In this document: positions 18,290 to 30,419 of the stretch, piece by piece
Layout: each line of letters starts with the position of its first letter
How positions within the stretch are numbered: position 1 is the stretch's first letter
DNA from: Synechococcus sp. MEDNS5
GTDB taxonomy: Bacteria > Cyanobacteriota > Cyanobacteriia > PCC-6307 > Cyanobiaceae
Length of the DNA stretch: 64,000 bases
NCBI RefSeq assembly: GCF_014279875.1
Contig: NZ_CP047952.1
Coordinates: 62,001 to 126,000 of the forward strand
Reading direction: 5' to 3'
Translations under genes and position numbers: made by a program
Notes under the pieces: generated by a model
The model's database searches: none
Told to the model about the DNA's origin: nothing
Seen by the model: the letters and a program-made list of their open reading frames with translations, nothing else

Positions 18290-19447
18290 GTGAAATCTGT
18301 TTCGTCCATTGGGGAATCGTTCCCAACAACGCACCAGGTGCTGCGTGAATGGCCTCCTGGGTATGGCGGCATTGAGCGAGTGGCTCATGAATTGGCTGAG
18401 GTCTGGGGGGGGACGGTTTGGAGTTTTGACGCCCAGGGCCGCGGCTGGGCTGAGCAAGATGCTCTTCCCGTTACGTACAAGCGCCGCCGACTCTTCTGTA
18501 CGCCATCGATTGGTCGGTTGGTGCTGCCTCTGCCATCACGAGCACTGTGGGCACTCTTGACGTCTTCTCATCCTTTGCATGGTCATCTGCCATCGCCAGG
18601 GGTGCTCTTGCTGCTTGTCCTTGCCCGGTTCGTGAGACCCAAACGTCGGATCACAGCACATTGGCATTTCTTTTTTGAGCCCCGAGGAAGTCTTCGCCAA
18701 CGCGTCTTTGGTTTCTATCAATGGCTGGCTTTGAGGGTAGTTGCGCAACTTTCGGGTGTTGTGACAACGTCACCGTTGCTTCGTGATGAACTCGTTCGTT
18801 CTGGATGTCATTCGAATCGCTTGATCGTCCTTCCTTGCTGTCTCAGCGCAGAGCAAGAAAACCAAGGTTTGGCGATTCAGCGGCTTCCTCCATCTTCAAT
18901 AGTAAAAGATCCGATGCGAGTGTTATTTATTGGTCGCTTGGGTAGTTACAAGCGGTTGGATTGGCTGATGGAGAGTCTCAGTCAGCTAATAACCCCTTGG
19001 TGTCTTGATGTGGTGGGCGATGGGCCTTCTCGAGCTGCATTCGAAGCTATGGCCAGTGATCTGTTTTCTTCCAGCACGCTCGGGGAAGTGCAATTTTTTG
19101 GACAGTCATCAGAGCTTGATAAAAATCATCGCCTACGGCTTGCTGATGTTTTGGTGTTGCCATCGGATAGCTCCAATGAAGCGTTTGGCATCGTTCAATT
19201 GGAGGCCATGGCTTCAGGGCTTCCAGCACTTGCGTTCCAGCTTCCGCGCTCTGGTATGGGGTGGGTCGGAGAGTTGCCTGATTTGCCATGGTCACAAAAT
19301 CAGAAAGATTTGGGAATGGTTTTGCAGCGATTGGCTGACGACCCATTGCTTCGTTGTCATCTCGGTGCCCAAGCTCGACAGCGTTATGTCGATGTTTTTT
19401 CTCGAAAAATTTGGCTGGATCAGCTCACCCAGTGGACGCATGCCTGA
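18290..19447 (+). CDS. Family 4 glycosyltransferase (group 1)
   Basis: GT-B fold retaining glycosyltransferase, probably for an envelope polysaccharide or lipid; donor and acceptor unknown. The N-terminal domain has VLREWPPGYGGIERVAHELA, the usual glycine-rich GT4 opening. The C-terminal domain has VLFIGRLGSYKRLDWLMESL, LDVVGDGPSRAAFE and the signature EAFGIVQLEAMASGLP. It begins with GTG at 18290; 385 residues is normal. Base composition is lower in GC than its neighbours (26 of 60 at 18901-18960 against 41 of 60 at 19621-19680 in secA), suggesting transfer. No polysaccharide genes flank it. Confidence 0.88.
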   Translation: MKSVSSIGESFPTTHQVLREWPPGYGGIERVAHELAEVWGGTVWSFDAQGRGWAEQDALPVTYKRRRLFCTPSIGRLVLPLPSRALWALLTSSHPLHGHLPSPGVLLLLVLARFVRPKRRITAHWHFFFEPRGSLRQRVFGFYQWLALRVVAQLSGVVTTSPLLRDELVRSGCHSNRLIVLPCCLSAEQENQGLAIQRLPPSSIVKDPMRVLFIGRLGSYKRLDWLMESLSQLITPWCLDVVGDGPSRAAFEAMASDLFSSSTLGEVQFFGQSSELDKNHRLRLADVLVLPSDSSNEAFGIVQLEAMASGLPALAFQLPRSGMGWVGELPDLPWSQNQKDLGMVLQRLADDPLLRCHLGAQARQRYVDVFSRKIWLDQLTQWTHA

Positions 19448-19499
19448 CTCTGCCCGGATCTCGGTAAGCTGAGTCCCCTCTTAAGTAGTTATCGACACC

Positions 19500-22367
19500 A
19501 TGCTCAAGCTGCTGCTGGGTGATCCCAATGCCCGCAAGCTGAAGCGCTATCAGCCAATTGTGTCTGATATCAACTTGCTCGAGGAGGAGGTGTCCCCCCT
19601 CAGCGACGACGAGCTGCGTCAGCGCACCGCTGAGTTCCGGCAGCGCCTGGACAACGCCGGCAGCCTCGAGAATCAGAGGCCCGTGCTCGATGAGCTGCTG
19701 CCGGAGGCTTTTGCCGTGGTGCGCGAGGCCGGCAAGCGCGTGCTGGGCATGCGCCATTTCGACGTGCAGCTGATCGGCGGCATGGTGCTGCATGAGGGGC
19801 AGATCGCTGAAATGAAAACTGGCGAGGGCAAAACCCTCGTGGCCACCCTGCCCAGCTTTCTCAATGCCCTCACCGGCCGCGGCGTGCACGTGGTGACCGT
19901 GAACGACTACTTGGCGCGCCGTGACGCGGAGTGGATGGGGCAGGTGCACCGCTTTCTGGGCCTGTCGGTGGGTCTGATCCAGCAGGACATGACTCCCGCC
20001 GAGCGCCGCCGCAACTACGGCTGCGACATCACCTACGCCACCAATTCAGAGCTTGGGTTCGACTACCTGCGCGACAACATGGCCGCCGACATCAACGAGG
20101 TGGTGCAGCGGGAATTCCAGTACTGCGTGATCGATGAGGTGGATTCAATCCTGATCGATGAAGCGCGCACGCCTCTGATTATTTCCGGCCAGGTGGAGAG
20201 GCCCCAGGAGAAGTATCAGAAGGCGGCGGAAGTGGCTTCAGCCCTCACCCGGGCCGCTGAGATGGGCAAAGACGGCATCGATCCCGAGGGTGATTACGAA
20301 GTCGATGAGAAGCAGCGCAGCTGCACCCTCACCGATGAGGGCTTTGCCAAGGCCGAGCAGATGATCGGCGTGGCCGATCTCTACGACCCGCAGGATCCCT
20401 GGGCCCACTACATCACCAATGCCCTCAAGGCCAAGGACCTGTTCACCCGCGATGTGAATTACATCGTGCGCGATGGCGAGGCGGTGATTGTGGATGAGTT
20501 CACCGGCCGGGTGATGCCCGGGCGCCGCTGGAGTGATGGTCAACATCAGGCGATCGAGGCCAAGGAAGCCCTGGCGATCCAGCCCGAAACCCAGACCCTG
20601 GCCTCAATCACCTACCAGAACTTCTTCCTGCTCTACCCCCGTCTGGCTGGGATGACCGGCACGGCCAAAACCGAGGAAACTGAGTTCGAAAAAACCTACA
20701 AGCTCGAAACCACCATCGTGCCCACCAACCGGGTGCGGGCCCGCCAGGACTGGGTGGATCAGGTGTACAAAACTGAAGAGGCCAAGTGGCGGGCCGTGGC
20801 CAAGGAAACCGCCGAGGTACACCAGCAGGGCCGGCCGGTGTTGGTGGGAACCACCAGCGTGGAGAAGAGCGAGCTTCTCAGTGCCCTGCTGGCGGAAGAG
20901 GACATCCCCCACAACCTGCTCAACGCTAAACCGGAGAACGTGGAGCGGGAAGCCGAGATCGTGGCCCAGGCCGGCCGCTCCGGTGCGGTGACCATCGCCA
21001 CCAACATGGCCGGCCGCGGCACCGACATCATCCTCGGCGGCAACAGCGATTACATGGCCCGCCTCAAGCTGCGCGAGGTGCTGCTCTCCAGGCTGGTGCG
21101 CCCGGAGGAGGGTCACCGTCCGCCCGTGCCCCTGCAGCGCAGCGGTGCTGAGGGTGGCGGCGGCTTCGCTGCTAAGGCAGCCCCCGCCAGCGGCCCCCAT
21201 GGCCATGCCCCCAGTGAGGCCCGGGCCATCGGCAGCCTCTACCCCTGCCAGCTCACGGAGCACACCGATCAGGCCCTGGCCGATCTGGCCAAGGATCTGG
21301 TGAAGGCCTGGGGCGATCGGGCGCTCACGGTGATCGAACTGGAGGACCACATCGCCACGGCGGCGGAAAAAGCCCCCACCGACGACCCCGCCATTGCAGC
21401 CCTGCGGTCGGCCATCGCTCGCGTGAAGGGTGAATACGACGACGTGGTGAAGCAGGAGGAGCAACGGGTGCGCGAGGCCGGTGGTCTGCACGTGATCGGC
21501 ACTGAGCGCCATGAATCCCGCCGGGTGGACAACCAGTTGCGCGGCCGGGCCGGCCGGCAGGGCGATCCAGGGTCCACCCGTTTCTTCCTCTCCCTGGGGG
21601 ACAACCTCCTGCGCATCTTCGGGGGGGACCGGGTGGCCGGACTGATGAATGCCTTCCGGGTGGAGGAAGACATGCCGATCGAATCGGGCATGCTCACCCG
21701 CTCCCTGGAGGGAGCTCAGAAGAAGGTGGAGACGTACTACTACGACATCCGCAAGCAGGTGTTCGAGTACGACGAGGTGATGAACAACCAGCGCAAGGCG
21801 GTGTATTCCGAGCGTCGCCGGGTGCTTGAGGGTCGTGAGCTCAAGAAGCAGGTGGTCGGCTACGGCGAGCGCACCATGAACGAGATCGTGGAGGCCTATG
21901 TGAATCCGGACCTGCCACCGGAGGAATGGGATGTAACCCAGCTGGTGAGCAAGGTGCAGGAATTCGTGTATCTACTCGACGACCTCCAGCCCGATCAGCT
22001 GCAGGGCCTGTCCATGGAGGAGCTCAAGGCATTTCTCCAGGAGCAACTTCGCAATGCGTATGACCTCAAGGAAGGCCAGATCGAAGACCAGCGTCCGGGC
22101 CTGATGCGCGAAGCCGAGCGTTTCTTCATTCTTCAGCAGATTGACACGCTCTGGCGGGAACACCTGCAGTCGATGGATGCCCTGCGCGAATCGGTGGGTT
22201 TGCGCGGCTATGGCCAGAAGGACCCCCTGATCGAATACAAGAACGAGGGGTATGACATGTTCCTAGACATGATGACCAACATGCGCCGCAACGTGATCTA
22301 TTCCATGTTCATGTTCCAGCCCGCACCTCCGGCGGGTCAGACGGCGGGTCAGCGAACGACGGCCTGA
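19500..22367 (+). CDS. secA: Preprotein translocase ATPase SecA
   Basis: Motor that drives precursor proteins through SecYEG in the plasma and thylakoid membranes. Walker [15 protein letters not shown] lies at about 104-117, the DEAD-like box [21 protein letters not shown] at about 211-231, and helicase motifs include [14 protein letters not shown] and the [12 protein letters not shown] region. The chain is 955 residues, longer than the bacterial norm, because of a glycine/alanine/proline-rich insert at about 537-580. The C-terminus ends in [15 protein letters not shown] with no cysteine-rich zinc motif, so the SecB/phospholipid-binding tail is absent. Confidence 0.97.
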   Translation: MLKLLLGDPNARKLKRYQPIVSDINLLEEEVSPLSDDELRQRTAEFRQRLDNAGSLENQRPVLDELLPEAFAVVREAGKRVLGMRHFDVQLIGGMVLHEGQIAEMKTGEGKTLVATLPSFLNALTGRGVHVVTVNDYLARRDAEWMGQVHRFLGLSVGLIQQDMTPAERRRNYGCDITYATNSELGFDYLRDNMAADINEVVQREFQYCVIDEVDSILIDEARTPLIISGQVERPQEKYQKAAEVASALTRAAEMGKDGIDPEGDYEVDEKQRSCTLTDEGFAKAEQMIGVADLYDPQDPWAHYITNALKAKDLFTRDVNYIVRDGEAVIVDEFTGRVMPGRRWSDGQHQAIEAKEALAIQPETQTLASITYQNFFLLYPRLAGMTGTAKTEETEFEKTYKLETTIVPTNRVRARQDWVDQVYKTEEAKWRAVAKETAEVHQQGRPVLVGTTSVEKSELLSALLAEEDIPHNLLNAKPENVEREAEIVAQAGRSGAVTIATNMAGRGTDIILGGNSDYMARLKLREVLLSRLVRPEEGHRPPVPLQRSGAEGGGGFAAKAAPASGPHGHAPSEARAIGSLYPCQLTEHTDQALADLAKDLVKAWGDRALTVIELEDHIATAAEKAPTDDPAIAALRSAIARVKGEYDDVVKQEEQRVREAGGLHVIGTERHESRRVDNQLRGRAGRQGDPGSTRFFLSLGDNLLRIFGGDRVAGLMNAFRVEEDMPIESGMLTRSLEGAQKKVETYYYDIRKQVFEYDEVMNNQRKAVYSERRRVLEGRELKKQVVGYGERTMNEIVEAYVNPDLPPEEWDVTQLVSKVQEFVYLLDDLQPDQLQGLSMEELKAFLQEQLRNAYDLKEGQIEDQRPGLMREAERFFILQQIDTLWREHLQSMDALRESVGLRGYGQKDPLIEYKNEGYDMFLDMMTNMRRNVIYSMFMFQPAPPAGQTAGQRTTA

Positions 22368-22386
22368 GGCCAGGGCTCAGCCTCCT

Positions 22387-23130
22387 TCAATCTCCCAGGA
22401 ACTCGAGGATCTCCCGGTCCTTGAGGTTCTGGGCCTGGCCGTTGCGCGCCTCCCGCAGGGGGCGACCACTGGCGGCAGCCATGATTCGCAGATTCTCCTG
22501 CAAGCTGCGCACCTGGCCCTCGAGTTGATCGATCCGCTCCATCAGGTTGCGGATCACACTGGCTTCCGCGTCCGGTAAAGCGGAGTGGGCCAAAGGGTTG
22601 ATGCGCACGCCGCTTTGGTGGATCACCCTCCCAGGGATCCCCACCACCGTGCAATCGGCCTCCACGTCGCGCACTACCACCGATCCGGCACCGATGCGGG
22701 TGTTGGCGCCCACCTCGATCGCCCCCAGCACCTTGGCGCCGGCGCCGATCACCACGTTGTTGGCCAGGGTGGGATGGCGCTTGCCGTGGTCCTTGCCCGT
22801 GCCCCCAAGGGTCACCCCTTGATACAGCAGGCAGCGGTCACCTACTTCGGCGGTCTCGCCGATCACTACGCCCATTCCATGGTCGATGAACACACCATGG
22901 CCGATTCGGGCGCCGGGATGGATCTCCACACCGGTGAGATTGCGGCCCAGTTGGCTGAGCAGGCGGGCCGCCAGCTTCAAGGGGAGTCTGGAGCGCCAGA
23001 GCCGGTGGCTGAGCCGGTGCAGGCTCAGGGCTTGAAAGCCCGGGTAACACAGCAGAATTTCCAGCGGGCCTCGCGCCGCTGGATCCCGTTCGCGGATGAT
23101 CGCCAGGTCGGCGCGGATGTGCTTGAACAT
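22387..23130 (-). CDS. cysE: Serine O-acetyltransferase
   Basis: Makes O-acetylserine from serine and acetyl-CoA, the carbon acceptor for cysteine synthesis. The N-terminal helical domain starts [21 protein letters not shown]. The left-handed beta-helix follows, with hexapeptide repeats from about 64 ([41 protein letters not shown] and [20 protein letters not shown]). The last 60 residues form a probable coiled coil ([19 protein letters not shown]), an extension common in cyanobacterial versions. It converges on secA with a 19-bp gap. Confidence 0.95.
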   Translation of the reverse strand: MFKHIRADLAIIRERDPAARGPLEILLCYPGFQALSLHRLSHRLWRSRLPLKLAARLLSQLGRNLTGVEIHPGARIGHGVFIDHGMGVVIGETAEVGDRCLLYQGVTLGGTGKDHGKRHPTLANNVVIGAGAKVLGAIEVGANTRIGAGSVVVRDVEADCTVVGIPGRVIHQSGVRINPLAHSALPDAEASVIRNLMERIDQLEGQVRSLQENLRIMAAASGRPLREARNGQAQNLKDREILEFLGD

Positions 23131-23185
23131 GCCTACTCGCCGCGCCCTCAGCGCTTGAGGGCGTCATTGTGGCAGTTCATCGCCA

Positions 23186-24175
23186 TCAGGCGGTTTGCAA
23201 GCCGATTTCCTTGCGCAGCAGTTCGATGGTGTCGGTGCTCAGGTAGCTCTCGGCGCAGTGCACCTGGGGCATGCGCATCAGCTGGGAGCGGTTCTGCCGC
23301 AGGCTCTGCTCCACCAGCGGCAGGCTGGGGCGGTCGCAGAGCACGTGGCTGGAAGCCCGCAGCAGGGCGAGCAGGCGGCTGTTCACATCCGGAGTGGCGG
23401 TCATCAGCAGCAGCTCGTTGCCGCGCATGCTGTGCAGGATCACCTCGGCAGCCCGCAGGATGCCCGGGCTGATGCTTACCAGGCCCACAACGCTGCCACC
23501 ACGCAACTCCTTGAGCATGGCCAGTTCAGCGCGGAAGTCGTTGAGGTCCACCGCCACTGCACGGACCCCGTGCTGTTTGGCGAGTTCCTCCACCGGCTGC
23601 AGGAAATAGCGACTGGTCACCACAGTGCCGTTGCTGGCGCTCTCCAACACGCTTTCGAGCTCCTCCATCGGAACCACCTCCACCGGCACATCCAGGCAGG
23701 GTTCCAGTTCTTCGGCGATCAGCATCGAAGCGCCGATGTCTTCCCGGGGGGTGCTGACCAGCACCCGGGCGCCACAGCGCAGTCGCCAGTCGATCTCCCG
23801 GGTGAGCAGATCCCTGGTCTGCTGCAGGGTGCAGCCCGCATTCAGCAGCCCGTCCACGCATTTGCGCACTTCCCGGTCGAGGTCGGTCACCCCGCGGTTG
23901 CGCGGGCTCATCGGTGTGCGGATCTCGCGGGGCTTCTGCTGGTCGCGCACGTAGATGCCCGAGCCGGCCATGGCTTCCACCACGCCATCGGTTTCCAGCT
24001 GGCGATACACCTTGCTGATGGTGTTGCGGTGTAGGCCGGTTTGCATGGCCAGTTGACGGGTGCTGGGCAGGCGATGACCTGGTGGGTAGTGCCGGGCCGC
24101 GATCGCGAAACAGATCTGGTTGTAGAGCTGGGTCGACGCCGGGATGTCGCTTTCCTGCTGGATGTGGAATCGCAC
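23186..24175 (-). CDS. GntR family transcriptional regulator with an unusual C-terminal domain
   Basis: The N-terminal 77 residues are a GntR winged helix: LYNQICFAIAARHYPPGHRLPSTRQLA, then TGLHRNTISKVYRQLETDGVV. The remaining 250 residues are not the usual FadR, HutC, MocR or YtrA effector domain as far as I can tell. They look like an alpha/beta fold with alternating hydrophobic strands (GARVLVSTPRED, VPVEVVPMEEL, GTVVTSRYFL and GGSVVGLVSISPGI), perhaps a ligand-binding or binding-protein-like fold. It is divergent from the dienelactone hydrolase gene by about 79 bp, so that gene is a reasonable target. The ligand is unknown. Confidence 0.85.
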   Translation of the reverse strand: MRFHIQQESDIPASTQLYNQICFAIAARHYPPGHRLPSTRQLAMQTGLHRNTISKVYRQLETDGVVEAMAGSGIYVRDQQKPREIRTPMSPRNRGVTDLDREVRKCVDGLLNAGCTLQQTRDLLTREIDWRLRCGARVLVSTPREDIGASMLIAEELEPCLDVPVEVVPMEELESVLESASNGTVVTSRYFLQPVEELAKQHGVRAVAVDLNDFRAELAMLKELRGGSVVGLVSISPGILRAAEVILHSMRGNELLLMTATPDVNSRLLALLRASSHVLCDRPSLPLVEQSLRQNRSQLMRMPQVHCAESYLSTDTIELLRKEIGLQTA

Positions 24176-24254
24176 GCCGGTGGGCCAGGTCGCAATGCGG
24201 CCACCTTAAGGACAGGATGGCTTGGTGACAATTGCTCGGGTGGTCTGTGTCCCT

Positions 24255-25025
24255 ATGCCAGTTTTTTCAGAAGTACCTTTGTCGTCCGGTTGGTGCTGCA
24301 TCAATGACGGGCCGGTGCCCCTGCGTTGCTGGTGGTCGCCGGCAGAGGCCGAGTCGCTTGAAACGAATGCGTTGCGGGAGCGTGCCGTTCTCGTGCTACC
24401 TGAGGTATTCGGCGTGAATGCCTGGGTGCGGTCCGTGGTCGATCGCTTCGCCGCCGCAGGAGTGTCGGCACTGGCCATGCCCCTGTTTGCGCGCACCGCT
24501 CCAGAGCTCGATCTGAGCTATGGCGAGATGCAACTGGTCGAGGGCCGCGGCCACAAGAGCGCCACCACAGCGGCAGGACTTCTCGCTGATGGGGCGGCGG
24601 CCATCAGCTGGATGCGCAGGCAGCTCAACGACCCTCAGGCGCAGATCACCGTGGTGGGCTTTTGCTTTGGAGGGCATGCGGCTCTGCTGATGGCCACCCT
24701 GCCCGAGGTGGATCGCACCTTCGATTTTTATGGTGCCGGTGTGGTTCAGGGCCGTCCGGGTGGCGGTGCGCCCACGCTGGATGGCTTGCCTCAGGTGAAA
24801 GGGGAGCTCACTTGCCTGTTCGGGCTGGCCGACCCTTTGATTCCCAAGGCGGATCGGGACGCCATTGAAACGGCTCTGAAACAGGCCGACCCCACCGGAC
24901 AGCGTTTCCGTTGCGTCAGTTTTCCTGGCGCCGATCACGGCTTCATGTGCGAGGCTCGCGCTGCCTATCAGCCAGAGGCCGCAGCGCACGGTTGGAGGCT
25001 GTTGCTGGAGGCGTTCAGCCGTTAG
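24255..25025 (+). CDS. Dienelactone hydrolase family protein
   Basis: Alpha/beta hydrolase of the dienelactone hydrolase family, probably cytoplasmic; the natural substrate is not known in cyanobacteria. The nucleophile is the cysteine in GFCFGGH (about residue 138), the acid is likely in [10 protein letters not shown], and the histidine is in [21 protein letters not shown] use the ATG at 24255 ([13 protein letters not shown]); the frame also offers TTG at 24222 and GTG at 24225, so the start is uncertain by up to 11 codons. It ends 4 bp inside the convergent infC end and lies divergent from the GntR gene. Confidence 0.88.
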   Translation: MPVFSEVPLSSGWCCINDGPVPLRCWWSPAEAESLETNALRERAVLVLPEVFGVNAWVRSVVDRFAAAGVSALAMPLFARTAPELDLSYGEMQLVEGRGHKSATTAAGLLADGAAAISWMRRQLNDPQAQITVVGFCFGGHAALLMATLPEVDRTFDFYGAGVVQGRPGGGAPTLDGLPQVKGELTCLFGLADPLIPKADRDAIETALKQADPTGQRFRCVSFPGADHGFMCEARAAYQPEAAAHGWRLLLEAFSR

Positions 25026-25684
25026 CCGTTGCCCCCGGGCTTGCTCGCGAGCCGGGCCGCGGTGGGCCGGGGCGGCGCGGTGATCGTGCGCACGGCCCTG
25101 GTGGCGGGCTCATCCTTGGCGTCTTTTTTCACCAGCGGCGTCTTCCGCGGTGTGAGAAACATGATCATGTTGCGGCCTTCCCGCTTCGGGGGCTGCTGGA
25201 TCTCAGCTGGCTCTTCAAGATCCTTGGCCATTCGACGCAGCAGGGTTTCCGCCAGCGCCGTGTGCTGAATCTCCCGGCCGCGAAAGATCACCGTGCACTT
25301 CACCTTGTCGCCCGCTTTGAGGAAACGCTGGGCCTGACCAATCCGCACGTCGTAGTCGTGCTGATCGATCTTGTAACGCATCTTGACCTCTTTGACTTCG
25401 GTCTGGTGCGATTTCTTCTTGGCCTCCTTGGCCTTTTTCTCCTGTTCGAACTTGTACTTGCCGTAATCCATGATCCGGCACACCGGCGGATCGGCCTTTT
25501 CGCTGACCAGCACCAGATCGAGCTCCCGTTCCTGCGCCACCTCCAGCGCTTTCTCCCGGTCAATCACGCCCAACTGGGTGCCATCTGCATCCACCACCCG
25601 AAGCTGGGGGTAGCTGATGCGGTCGTTGATGTTGGGGAGCTCCCGGACGGGAGCACGGCGGTCAAAACGGGGACGTGGTGGCAT
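25022..25684 (-). CDS. infC: Translation initiation factor IF-3
   Basis: Binds the 30S subunit, prevents premature subunit joining and proofreads the initiator tRNA. The N-domain has [22 protein letters not shown] and the family signature [16 protein letters not shown] at about 71-86. The C-domain follows with [26 protein letters not shown] and [13 protein letters not shown]. The C-terminal 35 residues form an extra basic, proline- and alanine-rich tail. It lies downstream of miaA on the same strand with a 57-bp gap. Confidence 0.97.
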   Translation of the reverse strand: MPPRPRFDRRAPVRELPNINDRISYPQLRVVDADGTQLGVIDREKALEVAQERELDLVLVSEKADPPVCRIMDYGKYKFEQEKKAKEAKKKSHQTEVKEVKMRYKIDQHDYDVRIGQAQRFLKAGDKVKCTVIFRGREIQHTALAETLLRRMAKDLEEPAEIQQPPKREGRNMIMFLTPRKTPLVKKDAKDEPATRAVRTITAPPRPTAARLASKPGGNG

Positions 25685-25741
25685 TCAGTGAGGGAAGGGG
25701 CCGCGGGCCGTTGGGAAGAGAACCCGCTGCAGTTGCATCCT

Positions 25742-26674
25742 TCACCCTAGACCCGCCTCGATCAGTCGGCCGGCTTCACTCAGGGGATTGTCATCGGCTA
25801 ACCAGTGGGGCTGGTGCTGGCGTCGGAACCAGGTGCGCTGTCGTTTGGCGAATTGCTGGGTGCGCCGGGTGGTTTGGGCGATCGCTGCTTGCTGGCTGAG
25901 AGTGCCGTCGAGCACTTGCAGGGCTTCGTCGTAGCCAATGGTCTGCAGGAGGGGCAGGTCAGCGCCGTAGCGCTCGCGCAGATGGCGCGTCTCTTCCACC
26001 AGTCCCTGGCAGTAAAGGGCCTGGGTGCGTTCACTGATGCGCTGGCGCAGGTCGGCGGGATTGAGCCCTAGCTCCAGCACGCGCCAGGGCGGCGGACTGG
26101 CACTGGACTGGCCGGTCATCGGCGCTCCCGTTGCGTAGAGCACCTCCAGGGCCCGTTGGGTGCGCACCGCATCAGCGCTGGCAATGCGCAGGGCCGCGTC
26201 TGGATCGGCGCGCGTCAGTAGCTGGTGGCACACCGATTGGCCAAGGTGCGCTAGTTGCCGGCGCAGCGCCGGTTGGGGAGCCACGGCGGGGGGACGCAGC
26301 CCAGCGGTGAGGGCCTTGAGATAAAGCCCGCTGCCGCCGACCAGAAAAGCGGCGCCGCGCGTGGTCAGGCTGTGATTCACAGCTCGCAGCGCCTCCTGCT
26401 GGAACTCCTGCAAGGTGATCGGTTCGTCGGGGTCGCGCAGGTCGAGCAGATGGTGGCGGATGCGGGCCTGTTGCGCCGGGCTGGGCTTGGCCGTGCCCAC
26501 GTTCATCCCGCGGTAGAGCTGCCTGGAATCCACGTTGATGATCTCCAGGGCGAACCGCTCGGCCAGCTCCAGAGCGAGGGCGGTTTTGCCGCTGGCGGTG
26601 GGGCCGAGCAGCACCACCACGAGGGGAGTGTTGCCGTCGCTTTGAGCCTCCGTCTCAGGGCTGGTGTGAGGCAT
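25742..26674 (-). CDS. miaA: tRNA dimethylallyltransferase
   Basis: Adds a dimethylallyl group to N6 of A37 in tRNAs that read codons starting with U. The P-loop [15 protein letters not shown] lies at about 24-38, [20 protein letters not shown] follows, and the [11 protein letters not shown] segment is typical. The C-terminal QTIGYDEAL and [20 protein letters not shown] stretch closes the enzyme. The 310-residue length is normal. Divergent from gyrB, separated by a 117-bp spacer with two perfect palindromes. Confidence 0.96.
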   Translation of the reverse strand: MPHTSPETEAQSDGNTPLVVVLLGPTASGKTALALELAERFALEIINVDSRQLYRGMNVGTAKPSPAQQARIRHHLLDLRDPDEPITLQEFQQEALRAVNHSLTTRGAAFLVGGSGLYLKALTAGLRPPAVAPQPALRRQLAHLGQSVCHQLLTRADPDAALRIASADAVRTQRALEVLYATGAPMTGQSSASPPPWRVLELGLNPADLRQRISERTQALYCQGLVEETRHLRERYGADLPLLQTIGYDEALQVLDGTLSQQAAIAQTTRRTQQFAKRQRTWFRRQHQPHWLADDNPLSEAGRLIEAGLG

Positions 26675-26685
26675 CGCACATCAAA

Positions 26686-26699
26686 GGGGGTGCACCCCC
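26686..26699. promoter_or_regulatory. 14-bp perfect palindrome between miaA and gyrB
   Basis: GGGGGTGCACCCCC is identical to its reverse complement. It lies 12 bp from the miaA start (26674) and about 93 bp from the gyrB start, a position suited to an operator or a cruciform. No known cyanobacterial regulator motif comes to mind. Confidence 0.45.
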
Positions 26700-26710
26700 A
26701 GGAAAAATGA

Positions 26711-28758
<2,048 letters not shown>

Positions 28759-28759
<1 letters not shown>

Positions 28760-29097
28760 TGCCGCGCTCCGCTTCCTCCGTGCTCCGCTGGGGCTGGCTG
28801 TTGGGTGTGGCCCTGCTCGGTCCTGCGGCCTTGCCGGCCGGTGGAGCTGAACGGCGTCTGCCCCAGATCCGCCGTCAGGATGGCGAAGGTCCCCTGCTCA
28901 GTGGCAGTGACTGTCTGCTGCAAGCCGGGCCGGGCCTGGCAGCTCCAGCCCTGCGTCGCCTGGAGATTGGCACCCCATTGCAGCTGTTGCGTCACTGGCG
29001 AAGCGCCGATGGTCGCGATTGGATTCAGGTGCAGGTGGCATCCCATCCGGCCTTCCCCGTGGGGAGTGACCGGCAACGCGGTTGGATTCATGGCTGA
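28759..29097 (+). CDS. Secreted SH3-like hypothetical protein
   Basis: 112 residues beginning with a signal peptide ([20 protein letters not shown]). The mature part of about 80 residues looks like a bacterial SH3 fold: [35 protein letters not shown], then [12 protein letters not shown]. The predicted place is the periplasm, where such domains often bind peptidoglycan. The start overlaps the gyrB stop and the stop overlaps the crcB start, so it sits inside a coupled run of genes. No specific function can be named. Confidence 0.7.
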
Positions 29098-29491
29098 CAT
29101 TGTTCCCTTAAAGGCGCTTCTGGTAGGCCTGGGTGCCGTTCCCGGGGCCTGGTTGCGCCTGCGGGTGGTGAATCACTTCGAGCCGATGGTGCCGCGTAAA
29201 CACTGGGGGACCTTCGTGGTGAATTTGGTGGCGGCTTTTGCGCTGGGGTTGGTGCTTGGTTTGCAGACGTCCGGCCGCTGCAATCCTCCCGGCGCGACCT
29301 CGTCGTTGATTCTGCTGATCGGTGTTGGTTTCTTCGGCAGCCTCAGCACCTTCTCCACCTTCGCTGTGGAGGTACTGGTCACCCTGCGCGATCGCCAGTG
29401 GGGTGAAGCGCTGTTGCTCACGGCCGGGTCGGTGCTCGCCGGTTTGATGGTGGCTGCAGGGGGCTACACCCTGGGGTTGGCGGATGGCTGA
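29090..29491 (+). CDS. crcB: Fluoride channel protein CrcB/Fluc, first copy
   Basis: Fluoride export channel of the inner membrane. With the ATG at 29090 the protein is 133 residues with four membrane helices. Family marks are [14 protein letters not shown], the asparagine in [14 protein letters not shown] and [17 protein letters not shown], the filter-lining segment. It overlaps the upstream gene by 8 bp and the second crcB by 8 bp. The frame is open further upstream but that region belongs to the SH3-like gene. Confidence 0.9.
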   Translation: MADIVPLKALLVGLGAVPGAWLRLRVVNHFEPMVPRKHWGTFVVNLVAAFALGLVLGLQTSGRCNPPGATSSLILLIGVGFFGSLSTFSTFAVEVLVTLRDRQWGEALLLTAGSVLAGLMVAAGGYTLGLADG

Positions 29492-29900
29492 ACAAGTCCA
29501 GCCCGCGGCACGGCAGGAGATTCAGGAATTGCTGCTGGTGGCCCTTGGCGCCGTTCCCGGTGCTCTGTTGCGCTGGCAGTTGTCGGTGCTGGCACCGGAT
29601 CGCAATCTGCTGGCGAATGTGCTCGGATCGCTTGTGCTGGGGTTACTGCTTGGGCTTCCCTACCGGCCGCGGCTGCAGCTGCTGATCGGGATCGGCTTCT
29701 GCGGATCGCTCACCACCTTCAGCAGCTGGATGGTGGATTGCGTCAGTCTGATCGCAGCGGGGCAGCCCTCCGCCGCGATCGGTCTGATCGGCGCAACCCT
29801 CGGGCTGGGCCTGGGTGGCGCAGCCCTGGGGCTCGTACTAGGCCGCGGCTTGAGCGCCCGTTGGCTCAGGCCTGCAGCGCCGCCTCAATCGCAGCGCTGA
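29484..29900 (+). CDS. crcB: Fluoride channel protein CrcB/Fluc, second copy
   Basis: Second, divergent CrcB paralogue of 138 residues with four membrane helices: [27 protein letters not shown] and [15 protein letters not shown]. It starts 8 bp inside the first copy. Tandem unequal crcB genes often encode the two halves of a heterodimeric channel, so a heterodimer is likely here. Its 3' end overlaps the convergent glutathione peroxidase end by 35 bp. Confidence 0.9.
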   Translation: MAEQVQPAARQEIQELLLVALGAVPGALLRWQLSVLAPDRNLLANVLGSLVLGLLLGLPYRPRLQLLIGIGFCGSLTTFSSWMVDCVSLIAAGQPSAAIGLIGATLGLGLGGAALGLVLGRGLSARWLRPAAPPQSQR

Positions 29901-30345
29901 GTTCAGCGTCCTCGGGGGCCACGCCGCTCTTGAAGCGTGCCAGTACCGTGCCGTCCTTGCCCACCAGGAACTTTTCGAAATTCCAGGCCACATCACCGGC
30001 CGGCTCGGTCTTGTTGAGGGTGGAGTAAGGCTCGGTGGTGCTGCCGGTGGCGTGCACCTTGTCGAACAGCTCGAAGCTGGCGCCGTAGGTGGTGGAACAG
30101 AAACTCTTGATCTCGTCGAGGGTGCCGGGCTCCTGGGCGCCGAAGTCGTTGCAGGGGAAGCCCAGCACCTGCAGGCCGCGGGGCCCGAAGGTGTCCTGCA
30201 GGGTCTGAAGACCGGCGTATTGCTTGGTGAATCCGCAGCGGCTGGCCACATTCACGATCAGCAGCACTTGGCCTGCATAGCTGCCGAGGGATTTTTCACT
30301 GCCGTCGGGGGTACGGACGGACACGTTGCTGACGCTGGGAGCCAT
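29866..30345 (-). CDS. Glutathione peroxidase family protein
   Basis: Thiol peroxidase that reduces hydroperoxides, often with thioredoxin in cyanobacteria. The peroxidatic residue is cysteine, C37 in NVASRCGFT; the family glutamine lies in CNDFGAQEPG and the tryptophan in DVAWNFEKFLV. CND replaces the usual CNQ in the resolving segment. It is 159 residues from the ATG at 30345; the frame is open to 30432, but those codons would overlap the mgtE start and look unconserved. Confidence 0.92.
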   Translation of the reverse strand: MAPSVSNVSVRTPDGSEKSLGSYAGQVLLIVNVASRCGFTKQYAGLQTLQDTFGPRGLQVLGFPCNDFGAQEPGTLDEIKSFCSTTYGASFELFDKVHATGSTTEPYSTLNKTEPAGDVAWNFEKFLVGKDGTVLARFKSGVAPEDAELSAAIEAALQA

Positions 30346-30419
30346 GGCGGAACGAAGCATTCGGCGCAGACGATAACCCTCTGCAACCGACATACACTTG
30401 GGATCGCTGAGCACGGGGC

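Noticed and set aside
17715-19500. tRNA-borne attachment sites flanking an island
   Set aside because: I found no second copy of the tRNA-Gly 3' end up to secA and no integrase.
29000-29090. Fluoride riboswitch before crcB
   Set aside because: The first crcB begins inside the preceding gene, so there is no untranslated leader.
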